Shown: positions 1 to 6,763, counted from the stretch's first letter. The stretch is DNA of 17,430 nucleotides from an uncultured Alphaproteobacteria bacterium (GCA_937892955.1 CALBKH010000076.1:1-17430); one strand, 5' to 3'. Numbers and translations are program-made. Notes: generated from the sequence alone by a model not told the origin.

Positions 1-55
1 CATCTTCACCGCACTCCCGGAAATGGCCGCCGAACTGGCGAAGATCGGCAAGTGA
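1..55 (+). CDS. etfA: Electron transfer flavoprotein alpha subunit, C-terminal fragment
   Basis: This is the 3' end of a gene that starts outside the window. The frame opens at base 2 and reads IFTALPEMAAELAKIGK before a TGA at 53-55. That matches the usual end of EtfA, where the FAD domain finishes in a helix after a 'DLF..LPEL' motif. EtfAB is a soluble FAD heterodimer carrying electrons from acyl-CoA dehydrogenases to ETF:quinone oxidoreductase. The following 3-hydroxybutyryl-CoA dehydrogenase gene supports the call, because etfB-etfA-hbd is a common alphaproteobacterial order. Only 17 residues are visible, so the identification leans on context. Confidence 0.7.
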   Translation, partial: IFTALPEMAAELAKIGK

Positions 56-346
56 TCCGCCATTTCGGCGGTTCGCGTCGGACCAGCTGCGGCGAAAGGC
101 CCATGCGTCAGACCATGGGATGACACCTCCCCGCTTGCCGTCCCGCACCAGCGTTCTAAGATCGACGCCCGCTCGCCCGAAACGAGCGGGCGTCGGCCGT
201 TCCGAAGCGACGAAACGTTGCGTCGGAAAGTTCGGTCGCTGTTGCAAGGGATTGCCATACCAGCTACGACGGTCGGGTCCGTGAGGCCCGATCGCAGCGA
301 CGATGCGGCGCCGACGGGCCCCGCGTCAGCAAGGACCGAGACCGCC
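56..346. other. etfA-hbd intergenic region (291 bp)
   Basis: No gene is supported here. A 5-bp stem (57-61 with 67-71) follows the etfA stop directly, and a stronger 12-bp perfect hairpin lies at 164-194 (separate entry). A poor sigma70-like pair, TTGCAA at about 242 and TACGAC 17 bases further, could serve hbd, but the match is weak. The hbd reading frame stays open upstream to 218, yet the extension MRRKVRSLLQG... does not look like part of the enzyme, and a ribosome binding site (AAGGAC) sits just before the ATG at 347. Confidence 0.6.
164..194 (+). terminator. Perfect 12-bp hairpin downstream of etfA, possible terminator
   Basis: GACGCCCGCTCG (164-175) is exactly complementary to CGAGCGGGCGTC (183-194), with the 7-base loop CCCGAAA. 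It lies 108 bp after the etfA stop and 152 bp before hbd. The following bases are GGCCGTTCC, without a T run, so efficient intrinsic termination is doubtful. It may act with Rho, protect a 3' end, or be a stable leader element for hbd. Confidence 0.4.
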
Positions 347-1228
347 ATGGGGTTCGAAATCAAGCGCGTCGGTGTGATCGGCGCCGGCCAGATGGGCAAC
401 GGTATCGCGCATGTCTGCGCGCTCGCCGGCTACGACGTGTCGCTCAACGACATGTCGGTGGAGCGGATCCAGCTCGGCCTGGCGACGATCAACGGCAACA
501 TCACCCGCCAGGTCAACAAGGGCCTGGTCTCCGAGGCGGACAAGAACACCGCGCTCGCCCGCATCTCCGCGGCCGAGAATCTCGACGCCCTCGCCGAGTG
601 TGATCTCGTGGTCGAGGCCGCCACCGAGAACGAGCAGGTCAAGCGCAAGATCTTCCAGCAGCTCTGCCCGGTGCTGAAGCCCGAGGCGCTGCTCGCCACC
701 AACACCTCGTCGATCTCGATCACCCGCCTCGCCGCGGCGACCGATCGTCCCGAGAAGTTCGTCGGCGTCCACTTCATGAACCCGGTGCCGGTGATGCAGC
801 TCGTCGAGCTGGTCCGCGGCATCGCCACCGACGACGTGACCTTCGACCTGTGCAAGGCCTTCGTCGCCAAGCTCGGCAAGATCTCGACGGTGGCCGAGGA
901 CTTCCCGGCCTTCATCGTCAACCGCATCCTACTGCCGATGATCAACGAGGCGATCTACACGCTCTACGAGGGCGTGGGCTCGGTCGACGCCATCGACACC
1001 GCCATGCGGCTCGGCGCCAATCACCCGATGGGCCCGCTGCAGCTCGCCGACTTCATCGGCCTCGACACCTGCCTGTCGATCATGCAGGTGCTCTACGAGG
1101 GTCTGGCGGATTCGAAGTACCGCCCCTGCCCGCTCCTGGTGAAGTACGTCGAGGCCGGCTGGCTCGGTCGCAAGACCCAGCGCGGCTTCTACGACTACCG
1201 CGGCGAGAAGCCCGTCCCGACCCGCTGA
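347..1228 (+). CDS. hbd: 3-hydroxybutyryl-CoA dehydrogenase
   Basis: A 293-residue, full-length short-type 3-hydroxyacyl-CoA dehydrogenase. It oxidises or reduces 3-hydroxybutyryl-CoA/acetoacetyl-CoA with NAD(P)(H), in butanoate and polyhydroxybutyrate-linked metabolism in the cytoplasm. The N-terminal Rossmann fold shows GAGQMG at residues 12-17. The catalytic histidine lies in VHFMNPVP (His142). The C-terminal helical domain has FIVNRILLPMINEA and GANHPMGPLQLADFIGLD (223-240), both signatures of the family. I chose the ATG at 347 because AAGGAC precedes it and the protein then begins like homologues (MGFEIKRVGVIG). The preceding etfA suggests that this dehydrogenase and ETF serve the same acyl-CoA oxidation route. 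A good intrinsic terminator follows at 1251. Confidence 0.93.
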   Translation: MGFEIKRVGVIGAGQMGNGIAHVCALAGYDVSLNDMSVERIQLGLATINGNITRQVNKGLVSEADKNTALARISAAENLDALAECDLVVEAATENEQVKRKIFQQLCPVLKPEALLATNTSSISITRLAAATDRPEKFVGVHFMNPVPVMQLVELVRGIATDDVTFDLCKAFVAKLGKISTVAEDFPAFIVNRILLPMINEAIYTLYEGVGSVDAIDTAMRLGANHPMGPLQLADFIGLDTCLSIMQVLYEGLADSKYRPCPLLVKYVEAGWLGRKTQRGFYDYRGEKPVPTR

Positions 1229-1250
1229 TCCGGCGATCTCGGGCCAGACG

Positions 1251-1286
1251 AAGGCGCGTCCGAGACCCTCGGAGGCGCCTTTTCCT
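1251..1286 (+). terminator. Intrinsic terminator after hbd
   Basis: The arm AAGGCGC (1251-1257) plus TCCGAG (1259-1264) pairs with CTCGGA (1268-1273) plus GCGCCTT (1275-1281). One G-G mismatch (1258/1274) interrupts the stem and the loop is ACC. The stem runs directly into a T-rich tail, TTTTCCTTTTCC. It begins 22 bp after the hbd stop and separates hbd from the transporter gene. Confidence 0.75.
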
Positions 1287-1342
1287 TTTCCGGCATCGCG
1301 AAGCGAACCGCCGCAACCCGTTTCACGAGGCTCGCGCGCCCC

Positions 1343-2230
1343 ATGTCGCCACGCACCCTCGCCACGCTGATCGGCCTCACCGCCATCCTGATGTGGTCGG
1401 CCCTCGGTCTCCTGACCGCCACCTCCGGTCGGGTGCCGGCCTTCCAGATGACCGCCATGGCCTTCGCCATCTCCGGCCTGACCGCGACCCTGTGGCTCGC
1501 CGTCACCGGCCGTCTCGCGGTGCTGCGCCAACCCTGGAAGGTCTGGGCGCTCGGCATCGGCGGCCTCTTCGGCTTCCACGCCTTCTACTTCACCTCGCTG
1601 CGGCTCGCCCCGCCGGTCGAGGCGAACCTCGTCAACTACCTGTGGCCGCTGCTCATCGTCGTCTTCTCCGGCCTCTTGCCGGGCGAGCGGCTGCGGCCCC
1701 ATCACGTGATCGGCGCCCTGCTCGGCCTCCTCGGCGCCGGCGCCATCGTCACCCGCGGCCGCGGCCTCGACATCGATCCGGCCCATGTCCTCGGCTATCT
1801 CGCCGCGGTCGGTTCGGCGGTGACCTGGGCCGGCTATTCGATCCTGTCGCGCCGCCTCGGCGCCGTCCCGACCGCCACCGTCGCCGGATTCTGTTTGGCG
1901 ACCGCGGCGCTCTCGGTCCCCTGCCATCTCGCCTTCGAGGAGACGGTGTGGCCCGATGGCCCGCTGCAATGGGCCGCCGTCGTCGGCCTCGGCCTCTTCC
2001 CCGTCGGCCTCGCCTTCTTCGTCTGGGACCACGGCGTCAAGCGCGGCGACATCCAGGTGCTCGGCGCGGCGAGCTATCTCTCGCCGCTCGTCTCCACCCT
2101 GCTGCTGATCCTCGCCGGCTGGGGCACCTTCTCCGCGCCGGTCGGCTTCGCCGCGGTCGCCATCACCCTCGGCGCGATGATCGCCTCCAAGGACCTGCTG
2201 CTGCGCCGCAAGACATCAGCCCAGCCGTGA
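1343..2230 (+). CDS. DMT-superfamily (EamA) inner-membrane exporter, YddG-like
   Basis: A 295-residue membrane protein with about ten hydrophobic segments (roughly residues 7-27, 34-54, 67-86, 92-111, 121-137, 149-168, 178-196, 208-226, 236-259, 264-283). It is two EamA repeats with the termini at a short basic tail (LLLRRK). The N-terminus (ATLIGLTAILMWSALGLL) and the motif VEANLVNYLWPLLIV resemble the YddG/aromatic amino-acid exporter branch of the drug/metabolite transporter superfamily. The substrate cannot be told from sequence: amino acids or other small metabolites are possible. The ATG at 1343 gives a start typical of the family. The gene follows the hbd terminator, so it probably has its own promoter. 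Its last 15 bp overlap the 3' end of the convergent cupin gene. Confidence 0.85.
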   Translation: MSPRTLATLIGLTAILMWSALGLLTATSGRVPAFQMTAMAFAISGLTATLWLAVTGRLAVLRQPWKVWALGIGGLFGFHAFYFTSLRLAPPVEANLVNYLWPLLIVVFSGLLPGERLRPHHVIGALLGLLGAGAIVTRGRGLDIDPAHVLGYLAAVGSAVTWAGYSILSRRLGAVPTATVAGFCLATAALSVPCHLAFEETVWPDGPLQWAAVVGLGLFPVGLAFFVWDHGVKRGDIQVLGAASYLSPLVSTLLLILAGWGTFSAPVGFAAVAITLGAMIASKDLLLRRKTSAQP

Positions 2231-2674
2231 CGGCCGCGGGCTCGGCCGCCAGTCCTGCGGCGCCATCTCGAACCCGGCGAACTCGAACCCCGGCGCCACC
2301 GTGCAGCCGACGAGCGTCCAGCGCCCGAGGCTGACGGCGCTCTGCCAGGCATCCTTCGGCACCACCGCCTGGGGCCGCTGGCCGCTCGCCAGATCCGGCC
2401 CGAGATGCAGGCTCCAGGCGTCGTGGCCGTTCTCCGAGACGGTGAGAGCAAGGGGCGCGCCCCCGTACCAGTGCCAGGTCTCCACCGCGTCGACCCGGTG
2501 CCAATGCGACACCTCGTCGGCCGCCAGCAGAAAATAGATCGCCGTCGACCGCGCCCGCCCGTCGGGTCCCGTGCGATCGCGGAAGGTCTCGCGGAAATGC
2601 CCACCCTCCGGGTGCGGCGCGAGATCGAGCAGGCGGATCACCTCGACCGCGGAGAGATCGGCGGGCGGCATCAT
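2216..2674 (-). CDS. DUF985 (cupin_5) family protein
   Basis: A 152-residue single-domain cupin. The core reads STAIYFLLAADEVSHWHRVD and then VETWHWYGGAPLAL, the jelly-roll signature of the DUF985/YML079w-like family, with a possible metal- or ligand-binding HWH at residues 57-59. The N-terminal helix carries LAPHPEGGHFRET, also typical. Biochemical function is unknown for the family; sugar- or nucleotide-sugar-related roles have been suggested from structure only. I use the ATG at 2674 because GGAGG lies 5 bases upstream; the ATG at 2671 (spacing 8) is equally possible and the upstream GTG at 2680 overlaps the Shine-Dalgarno. It lies 19 bp downstream of gloB and is almost certainly co-transcribed with it. 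Its 3' end overlaps the DMT gene. Confidence 0.85.
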   Translation of the reverse strand: MMPPADLSAVEVIRLLDLAPHPEGGHFRETFRDRTGPDGRARSTAIYFLLAADEVSHWHRVDAVETWHWYGGAPLALTVSENGHDAWSLHLGPDLASGQRPQAVVPKDAWQSAVSLGRWTLVGCTVAPGFEFAGFEMAPQDWRPSPRPSRLG

Positions 2675-2693
2675 CGGCACCTCCGAGGAGCGA

Positions 2694-3464
2694 TCAGAAG
2701 CGATTCTTGCGTTCGCGGATCTCGGCGAAGACCGCCTCGTCCGAGGCCTCCAACATGCCGATCGCCGACTTCACTTCCGCGACGTCGGCCCGCAGGAACG
2801 GGTTGGTGGCGATCTCGTCGGCGAGCCGCGAGGGCACCGTCGCCAACCCCTGATCGCGAGCCGCGTCGATCTCCTTGGCGCGGCGCGCCAGCGCCGACGA
2901 CTGCGGCTCGATGGTCAGAGCGAAACGGGCGTTTCCTTGCGTGTATTCGTGGCCGCAATAGACCATCGTCTCGCCCGGCAGCGCCCGGAGCTTCTTCAGC
3001 GACGCCCACATCTCGGCCGCCGTCCCTTCGAACAGCCGCCCGCAGCCGAGCGCGAACAGCGTGTCGCCGGCGAAGAGGGCATGAGCGGAGGGGATGTGAT
3101 AGGCGACGTGGCCGAGCGTATGGCCGGGCACCGCGAAAACATCGACCCGCGTCTTGCCGAGGAAGATGTGCTCGCCGTCGCCCACCGCCCGATCGACCTC
3201 CGGCACCCGCCCCTTCTCGGTGTCGTAGACGGAAGCGACGACGCGCGCGCCGAAGCGATCCTTCAGCGCCTTCACCGCCTCGATGTGGTCGTAGTGGTGA
3301 TGGGTGACGAAGATGTCGGTGAGCCGCCAGCCGGTCTCCTCCAGCGCATCGAGGATCGCTTCTTCCTCCGGCGCGTCGATCGTGGCGGTGGCGCCCGACT
3401 CCGTGTCGTGGACGAGGACGGCATAATTGTCGTCGCGGGCGGGGAACTGGCGGATCTCGATCAT
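2694..3464 (-). CDS. gloB: Hydroxyacylglutathione hydrolase (glyoxalase II)
   Basis: A 256-residue metallo-beta-lactamase-fold hydrolase that releases D-lactate and glutathione from S-lactoylglutathione, the second step of methylglyoxal detoxification. The binuclear metal site is complete: THHHYDH at residues 54-60, His115 in PGHTLGH, Asp134 in FAGDTLF and His172 in YCGHEYT. The family loop GCGRLFEG (140-147) and the C-terminal glutathione-binding helices, ending KNRF, are present. The frame extends 20 codons further upstream, but the ATG at 3464 has GAGGAG at good spacing and gives the usual MIEIRQFPARDDNYAVLV start. It heads a two-gene unit with the DUF985 cupin and is divergent from the methyltransferase-like gene. 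Confidence 0.95.
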   Translation of the reverse strand: MIEIRQFPARDDNYAVLVHDTESGATATIDAPEEEAILDALEETGWRLTDIFVTHHHYDHIEAVKALKDRFGARVVASVYDTEKGRVPEVDRAVGDGEHIFLGKTRVDVFAVPGHTLGHVAYHIPSAHALFAGDTLFALGCGRLFEGTAAEMWASLKKLRALPGETMVYCGHEYTQGNARFALTIEPQSSALARRAKEIDAARDQGLATVPSRLADEIATNPFLRADVAEVKSAIGMLEASDEAVFAEIRERKNRF

Positions 3465-3602
3465 CGTCGGGCACGTCTCCTCGGTCCGAGCTTGTGACGG
3501 CGGGTCGCTCGCCCCGTCGTCCACCTTCGACTAACATTCTCCTGACAGGATGGCGATCGTTCGCTCCGAACGGAAGACCGATCCGCGCACGGAACCCACG
3601 CG

Positions 3603-4358
3603 ATGTACGTCGACGTCGTCGATCTGAGGAACTTCTACGGCGGGCCGCTCGGCACGCTGGTGCGCCGGCATCTTCGCGCCAAGCTCGTCGAGATGTGGCC
3701 GAAGGTCTCCGGCGACCGCGTCCTCGGCCTCGGTTACGCAACGCCGTTCCTGCGCCCCTTCCTCGGCCGGGCCGAGCGGGTGATCGGCTTCATGCCGGCC
3801 CGCCAGGGCGTGGTGAACTGGCCCTCCGAGGGCCCCTCGGCCACCGCCCTCGTCGACGAATGCGCCCTGCCGCTGCCCGACAGTTCCATCGACCGGATGC
3901 TGCTCGTCCACGCCCTCGAGACGGCGGACGATCCCGGCGAGGTGTTGCGCGAGGTCTGGCGGGTGATGGCGCCGGGCGGCCGGCTGATCGCCGTGGTGCC
4001 CAACCGTATCGGCCTCTGGGCCCGGCTCGAGACGACGCCTTTCGGTTTCGGCCGTCCTTTCACCCAGGGCCAGCTCGACACGGCGCTCAAGGACGCCCTG
4101 TTCTCGCCGATCGACTGGCGCGGCGCCCTCTACATGCTGCCCTCGACCCGGCGCCTCGCGATGCGCTCGGCGGCGACGCTGGAGCGCTTCGGCACCCGCA
4201 CCTGGCCCGGCTTCGCCGGCCTCCTGGTGGTCGAGGCGACCAAGCAGCTCTATCAGGGCATCCCCCAGCGCGTCGGTGGCCGCCTGCGCACCGCCCCGGT
4301 CTTCCGCCCCGCCCTGGCGCTCGAAGAGGCGCGGCACGAGTCGGCCGAGACCCTCTGA
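3603..4358 (+). CDS. Methyltransferase-fold protein with a degenerate SAM motif
   Basis: A 251-residue protein that aligns in layout with class I SAM-dependent methyltransferases of the Methyltransf_11 type. The order is a Rossmann core, then ALPLPDSSIDRMLLVHALE (about residues 90-110), then LREVWRVMAPGGRLIAVVPN, the usual post-motif III region. Motif I is unusual: it reads VLGLGYATPFL (40-50) instead of VLDxGCGxG, and the acidic residue expected after strand 2 is replaced (IGFMPAR). SAM binding is therefore uncertain. The second half, including TPFGFGRPFTQGQL and a C-terminal region after residue 190, is specific to an alphaproteobacterial family that, from memory, is commonly found beside gloB. 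The substrate is unknown. The stop is followed after 6 bp by the palindrome cluster. Confidence 0.75.
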   Translation: MYVDVVDLRNFYGGPLGTLVRRHLRAKLVEMWPKVSGDRVLGLGYATPFLRPFLGRAERVIGFMPARQGVVNWPSEGPSATALVDECALPLPDSSIDRMLLVHALETADDPGEVLREVWRVMAPGGRLIAVVPNRIGLWARLETTPFGFGRPFTQGQLDTALKDALFSPIDWRGALYMLPSTRRLAMRSAATLERFGTRTWPGFAGLLVVEATKQLYQGIPQRVGGRLRTAPVFRPALALEEARHESAETL

Positions 4359-4364
4359 TACCGG

Positions 4365-4478
4365 GCTGATGAATTTCGGACTCGTCCGAAATTCATCAGC
4401 GTTACGGCCTGACCGGCCGACGCCCGTTCGGGCTTGCCATCGCCCATGAAGTTCTGAACAGGTCAGAACTTCATGGGC
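4365..4478. repeat. REP-like pair of related palindromes with GC hairpins between
   Basis: Palindrome 1 has arms 4365-4380 (GCTGATGAATTTCGGA) and 4385-4400 with loop CTCG. Palindrome 2 has arms 4442-4457 (GCCCATGAAGTTCTGA) and 4463-4478 with loop ACAGG. Both are perfect 16-bp inverted repeats. The arms agree at 12 of 16 positions and all four differences are compensated in the partner arm. Between them lie two small GC stems (CGGCC 4405-4409 with 4415-4419, and GCCCG 4422-4426 with 4429-4433). The arms are much more AT-rich than the neighbourhood. The layout resembles a REP/BIME element between convergent genes; an mRNA 3'-end or termination role is also possible. Confidence 0.7.
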
Positions 4479-4511
4479 TCGGTATGAGCCCGTCGCCGCC
4501 CGACACGCCGC

Positions 4512-4548
4512 GGAAAATACGAAGAGGCCGGGATCGCTCCCGGCCTCT
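4512..4548 (-). terminator. Intrinsic terminator of rplS
   Basis: An 11-bp perfect stem (4523-4533 with 4538-4548; loop TCGC on the + strand) begins 32 bp after the rplS stop on the minus strand. Read in that direction it is followed by TCGTATTTTCC. This is the classical intrinsic-terminator layout and probably ends the ffh-rpsP-rimM-trmD-rplS operon. Confidence 0.85.
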
Positions 4549-4580
4549 CGAAGATCTTCGGAAAGATCCCGTGCGCCCGA

Positions 4581-4964
4581 TCACTCGGCGGCGGCGACGG
4601 TCTTCTTCTCCTGACGCTCGACGATACGAGCGGCCTTACCGGTGAGGCCACGCAGGTAGTAGAGCTTGGCGCGACGGACCTTGCCGCGACGCACCACGTC
4701 CACGCCCTCGACCAGCGGCGAGTAGCACGGGAAGACGCGCTCGACGCCCTCGCCGTAGGAGATCTTGCGGACGGTGAAGCTCTCGTTGAGGCCCGAGCCG
4801 GCGCGCGCGATGCAGACGCCCTCGTAGGCCTGCACACGGGTGCGGTTGCCTTCGACGACACGGACGTTGACGCGGACGGTGTCACCGGGGGCGAATTCGG
4901 GGAGCTTGCGCTTCTCGGCGATGGCCGCAGCCTGCTCCTTCTCGAGCTGTTCGATGATGTTCAT
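4581..4964 (-). CDS. rplS: 50S ribosomal protein L19 (bL19)
   Basis: A 127-residue, full-length bL19. It sits at the 30S-50S interface of the ribosome. The diagnostic blocks are present: FAPGDTVRVNVRVVEGNRTR (25-44), QAYEGVCIARAG, the SYGEGVERVFPCYSP region (69-83) and VVRRGKVRRAKLYYLRGLTG (90-109). The C-terminus carries a short Lys/Ala tail (KKTVAAAE). The start ATG at 4964 follows AGGTGACCC. It is the last gene of the trmD operon, 97 bp after trmD, a larger gap than elsewhere in the operon, and that gap contains a promoter candidate. Confidence 0.98.
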   Translation of the reverse strand: MNIIEQLEKEQAAAIAEKRKLPEFAPGDTVRVNVRVVEGNRTRVQAYEGVCIARAGSGLNESFTVRKISYGEGVERVFPCYSPLVEGVDVVRRGKVRRAKLYYLRGLTGKAARIVERQEKKTVAAAE

Positions 4965-4991
4965 GGGTCACCTGTTCGGAAAGTTGCGTTG

Positions 4992-5020
4992 CCTATACTC
5001 GATGTCTCGCCGCTTGTCAT
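4992..5020 (-). promoter_or_regulatory. Candidate sigma70-type promoter for rplS
   Basis: On the minus strand, ATGACA (5015-5020) is followed by a 17-base spacer and TATAGG (4992-4997). That is 5/6 and 4/6 agreement with TTGACA and TATAAT at ideal spacing. Transcription would begin near 4985, leaving a leader of about 20 bases before the rplS ATG. It lies in the trmD-rplS gap and would allow L19 to be made in excess of the upstream enzymes. Confidence 0.5.
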
Positions 5021-5061
5021 GCCCCCGTCGTCGACTCGAGGCGTTCGCGGCGCGCGATTCG

Positions 5062-5769
5062 TCACTTTTCGCTTCCCCCGGCTGGCCGGGGACGGTTCCA
5101 GAGATCGGGGCGCCGCTCGCGGGTGATCCGCTCGGCTTCCCCCCGCTTCCAACGGGCGATCGCCGCATGATCTCCCGAGGTCAGCACCTCCGGGATGGTC
5201 CGCCCCTCCCAGACCTGCGGCCGGGTGTAGTGCGGGTATTCCAGGAGCCCGGTCTCGAAGCTCTCCTCCGAACCGGATTCCAGCTTGCCCATCACCCCGT
5301 CGATCAGCCGGACGGCCGCATCGAGGAGCACCATGGCGGCGATCTCGCCACCGGAGAGGACGTAGTCGCCGATCGACACCTCGATCAGCCCGCGTCCTTC
5401 GATCACCCGTTCGTCGACGCCTTCGAAGCGCCCGCACAGGACCACCACGCCCGGTCCCGCCGCGAGTTCGCGGACGAACTCCTGCGAGAGCGGCCTCCCC
5501 CGCGGGCTCATCAGCAGCCGGGGTCGGTCGTCCGCCGCCACCGAGTCGATCGCCTTGGCGACCACGTCGGCGCGCAGCACCATCCCCGGACCGCCGCCCG
5601 CCGGCGTGTCGTCGACCGACCGGTGCTTGCCTTCCGCGAAGTCGCGGATCTGCACCGTGTCGAGCGACCACAGGCCCTTGGTGAGCGCCTTGCCCGCCAG
5701 AGACACCCCGAGTGGTCCCGGGAACATCTCCGGATGGAGGGTCAGAACCGTGGCGGCGAAGCCGGTCAC
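5062..5769 (-). CDS. trmD: tRNA (guanine(37)-N1)-methyltransferase
   Basis: A 235-residue SPOUT-class enzyme that methylates G37 next to the anticodon of tRNAs with G36, preventing +1 frameshifting. It is normally essential. The trefoil-knot SAM site is represented by LLMSPRGRPLSQ (85-96), CGRFEGVDERV (112-122) and SIGDYVLSGGEIA (132-144). The substrate-binding part is EYPHYTRPQVWEG (177-189), and PAGGGPGMV (56-64) lies in the N-terminal domain. The C-terminal domain ends in a Pro/Arg-rich tail. The start is a GTG at 5769 that overlaps the rimM TGA (GTGA), with GAGGAG just upstream, so translation is probably coupled to rimM. Confidence 0.97.
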   Translation of the reverse strand: MTGFAATVLTLHPEMFPGPLGVSLAGKALTKGLWSLDTVQIRDFAEGKHRSVDDTPAGGGPGMVLRADVVAKAIDSVAADDRPRLLMSPRGRPLSQEFVRELAAGPGVVVLCGRFEGVDERVIEGRGLIEVSIGDYVLSGGEIAAMVLLDAAVRLIDGVMGKLESGSEESFETGLLEYPHYTRPQVWEGRTIPEVLTSGDHAAIARWKRGEAERITRERRPDLWNRPRPAGGSEK

Positions 5770-6323
5770 GTCTCCTCGCCCTCCGCGCCGTCCTCGCCCG
5801 CCTCCGGCTTCTCCTCGCGGAAGAAGCCCTCCGGCGGCGTGACGACGACGCGTCCACCCTTCACGTCCACCACCGGCACGCAGGCCAGCGTGAACGGCAG
5901 GTAGAAGCTCGTCCCTTCGGCGGGCCGGACTTCGAGCAGATCGCCGGCGCCGAAGCTCGGCACCGCGACGACCTCGCCGAGCCGCTTTCCCGCCTCGTCC
6001 ACCACCGCGAGCCCGATCAGGTCGGTGTGGTAGAAGGTCTCGTCGTCTTCGGGCTCCGGCAGAGCGGAGCGGTCGACGAAGAGCTCGGCGCCGTTGAGCT
6101 TCTCGGCCGCGGTGCGGTCGGCCACCTCGCGGAACTTCACGACGAGCATGGTGCCCTGGTCGCGCATCCGGTCGATGGTGAGCCGCCCACCCTTGGAGCT
6201 CGAGAGCGGACCGTAGTCGGCGATCGCATCGATCGGATCGGTGAAGGATTTGACCCTCACCTCGCCGCGGATGCCGTGAGCGGCCCCGACCTGTCCGACG
6301 AGGACCCGATCATCACCGCTCAT
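5766..6323 (-). CDS. rimM: Ribosome maturation factor RimM
   Basis: A 185-residue 30S assembly factor that binds ribosomal protein S19 and is needed for maturation of the 16S rRNA 3' domain. The N-terminal RimM beta-barrel starts VLVGQVGAAHGIRGEVRVKS (8-27). The C-terminal PRC-barrel domain begins near FYHTDLIGLAVVDE (97-110) and includes DLLEVRP and the YLPFT block. A Glu-rich acidic tail (about 170-185) follows. A GTG at 6329 is in frame, but the ATG at 6323 has GGAG nine bases upstream and is the better start. It lies 25 bp after rpsP and its stop overlaps the trmD start by 4 bp. Confidence 0.95.
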   Translation of the reverse strand: MSGDDRVLVGQVGAAHGIRGEVRVKSFTDPIDAIADYGPLSSSKGGRLTIDRMRDQGTMLVVKFREVADRTAAEKLNGAELFVDRSALPEPEDDETFYHTDLIGLAVVDEAGKRLGEVVAVPSFGAGDLLEVRPAEGTSFYLPFTLACVPVVDVKGGRVVVTPPEGFFREEKPEAGEDGAEGEET

Positions 6324-6348
6324 CGTCACTCACTCCGCTTCGCACCGA

Positions 6349-6708
6349 TCACTCGGCCGCGTCGGCGGCGGCTTCGGCCTTCTTGGCCTTCTCGGCGGCG
6401 CGCTCCTGGGCCTTCTTGCCCGGCTCGGCCTGCTGCGGGTTGTTGCGCGGCGCGCGCTTCATCAGGCCGGCGGCGTCGAGGAAACGGGCCACACGGTCGG
6501 TCGGCTGGGCGCCGACGGAGAGCCAGTGGGTGAGGCGCTCGGTGACGAGGGTCACGCGATCGGCCGAGTCCTTGGCGAGCATCGGGTTGTAGGTGCCGAC
6601 CTTCTCGATGAAGCGGCCGTCGCGGGGGCTGCGGGCGTCGGCGACGACGATGCGATAGAACGGGCGCTTCTTGGAGCCACCACGGGCGAGACGGATCTTG
6701 AGCGACAT
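6349..6708 (-). CDS. rpsP: 30S ribosomal protein S16 (bS16)
   Basis: A 119-residue bS16. The N-terminal core MSLKIRLARGGSKKRPFYRI and the blocks SPRDGRFIEKVGTYNPM (27-43) and HWLSVGAQPTDRVARFL are unmistakable. After about residue 84 there is an Ala/Lys/Glu-rich low-complexity tail, common in alphaproteobacterial S16 and absent from the E. coli protein. The ATG at 6708 gives the conserved N-terminus and follows an AAGGAAAGGAA stretch. The reading frame stays open far upstream to 7038, but that part overlaps ffh and is not coding. It is the second gene of the operon, 127 bp after ffh. Confidence 0.97.
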   Translation of the reverse strand: MSLKIRLARGGSKKRPFYRIVVADARSPRDGRFIEKVGTYNPMLAKDSADRVTLVTERLTHWLSVGAQPTDRVARFLDAAGLMKRAPRNNPQQAEPGKKAQERAAEKAKKAEAAADAAE

Positions 6709-6745
6709 GGGCTCGGTTCCTTTCCTTCGATGTTCTGTCCTGTGA

Positions 6746-6763
6746 CCGGAGGCGAACCTCCGG
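6746..6763 (-). other. Hairpin with TTCG loop between ffh and rpsP
   Basis: CCGGAGG (6746-6752) pairs with CCTCCGG (6757-6763). In the direction of transcription the loop is TTCG. It lies in the 127-bp ffh-rpsP spacer, about 40 bases before the rpsP ATG. There is no T tract, so it is more likely an RNA-processing or stability element than a terminator. Confidence 0.4.

Noticed and set aside
218..346. Possible 43-residue N-terminal extension of hbd
   Set aside because: The extension has no family resemblance, the Shine-Dalgarno sits before 347, and the length from 347 is normal.
850..2334. 494-codon plus-strand frame across hbd and the DMT gene
   Set aside because: It is Arg/Pro/His-rich and out of frame with two clear genes.
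4253..4447. Short minus-strand ORF covering the palindromes
   Set aside because: It overlaps the 3' end of the methyltransferase-like gene antisense, shows no homology, and ends in simple structure.
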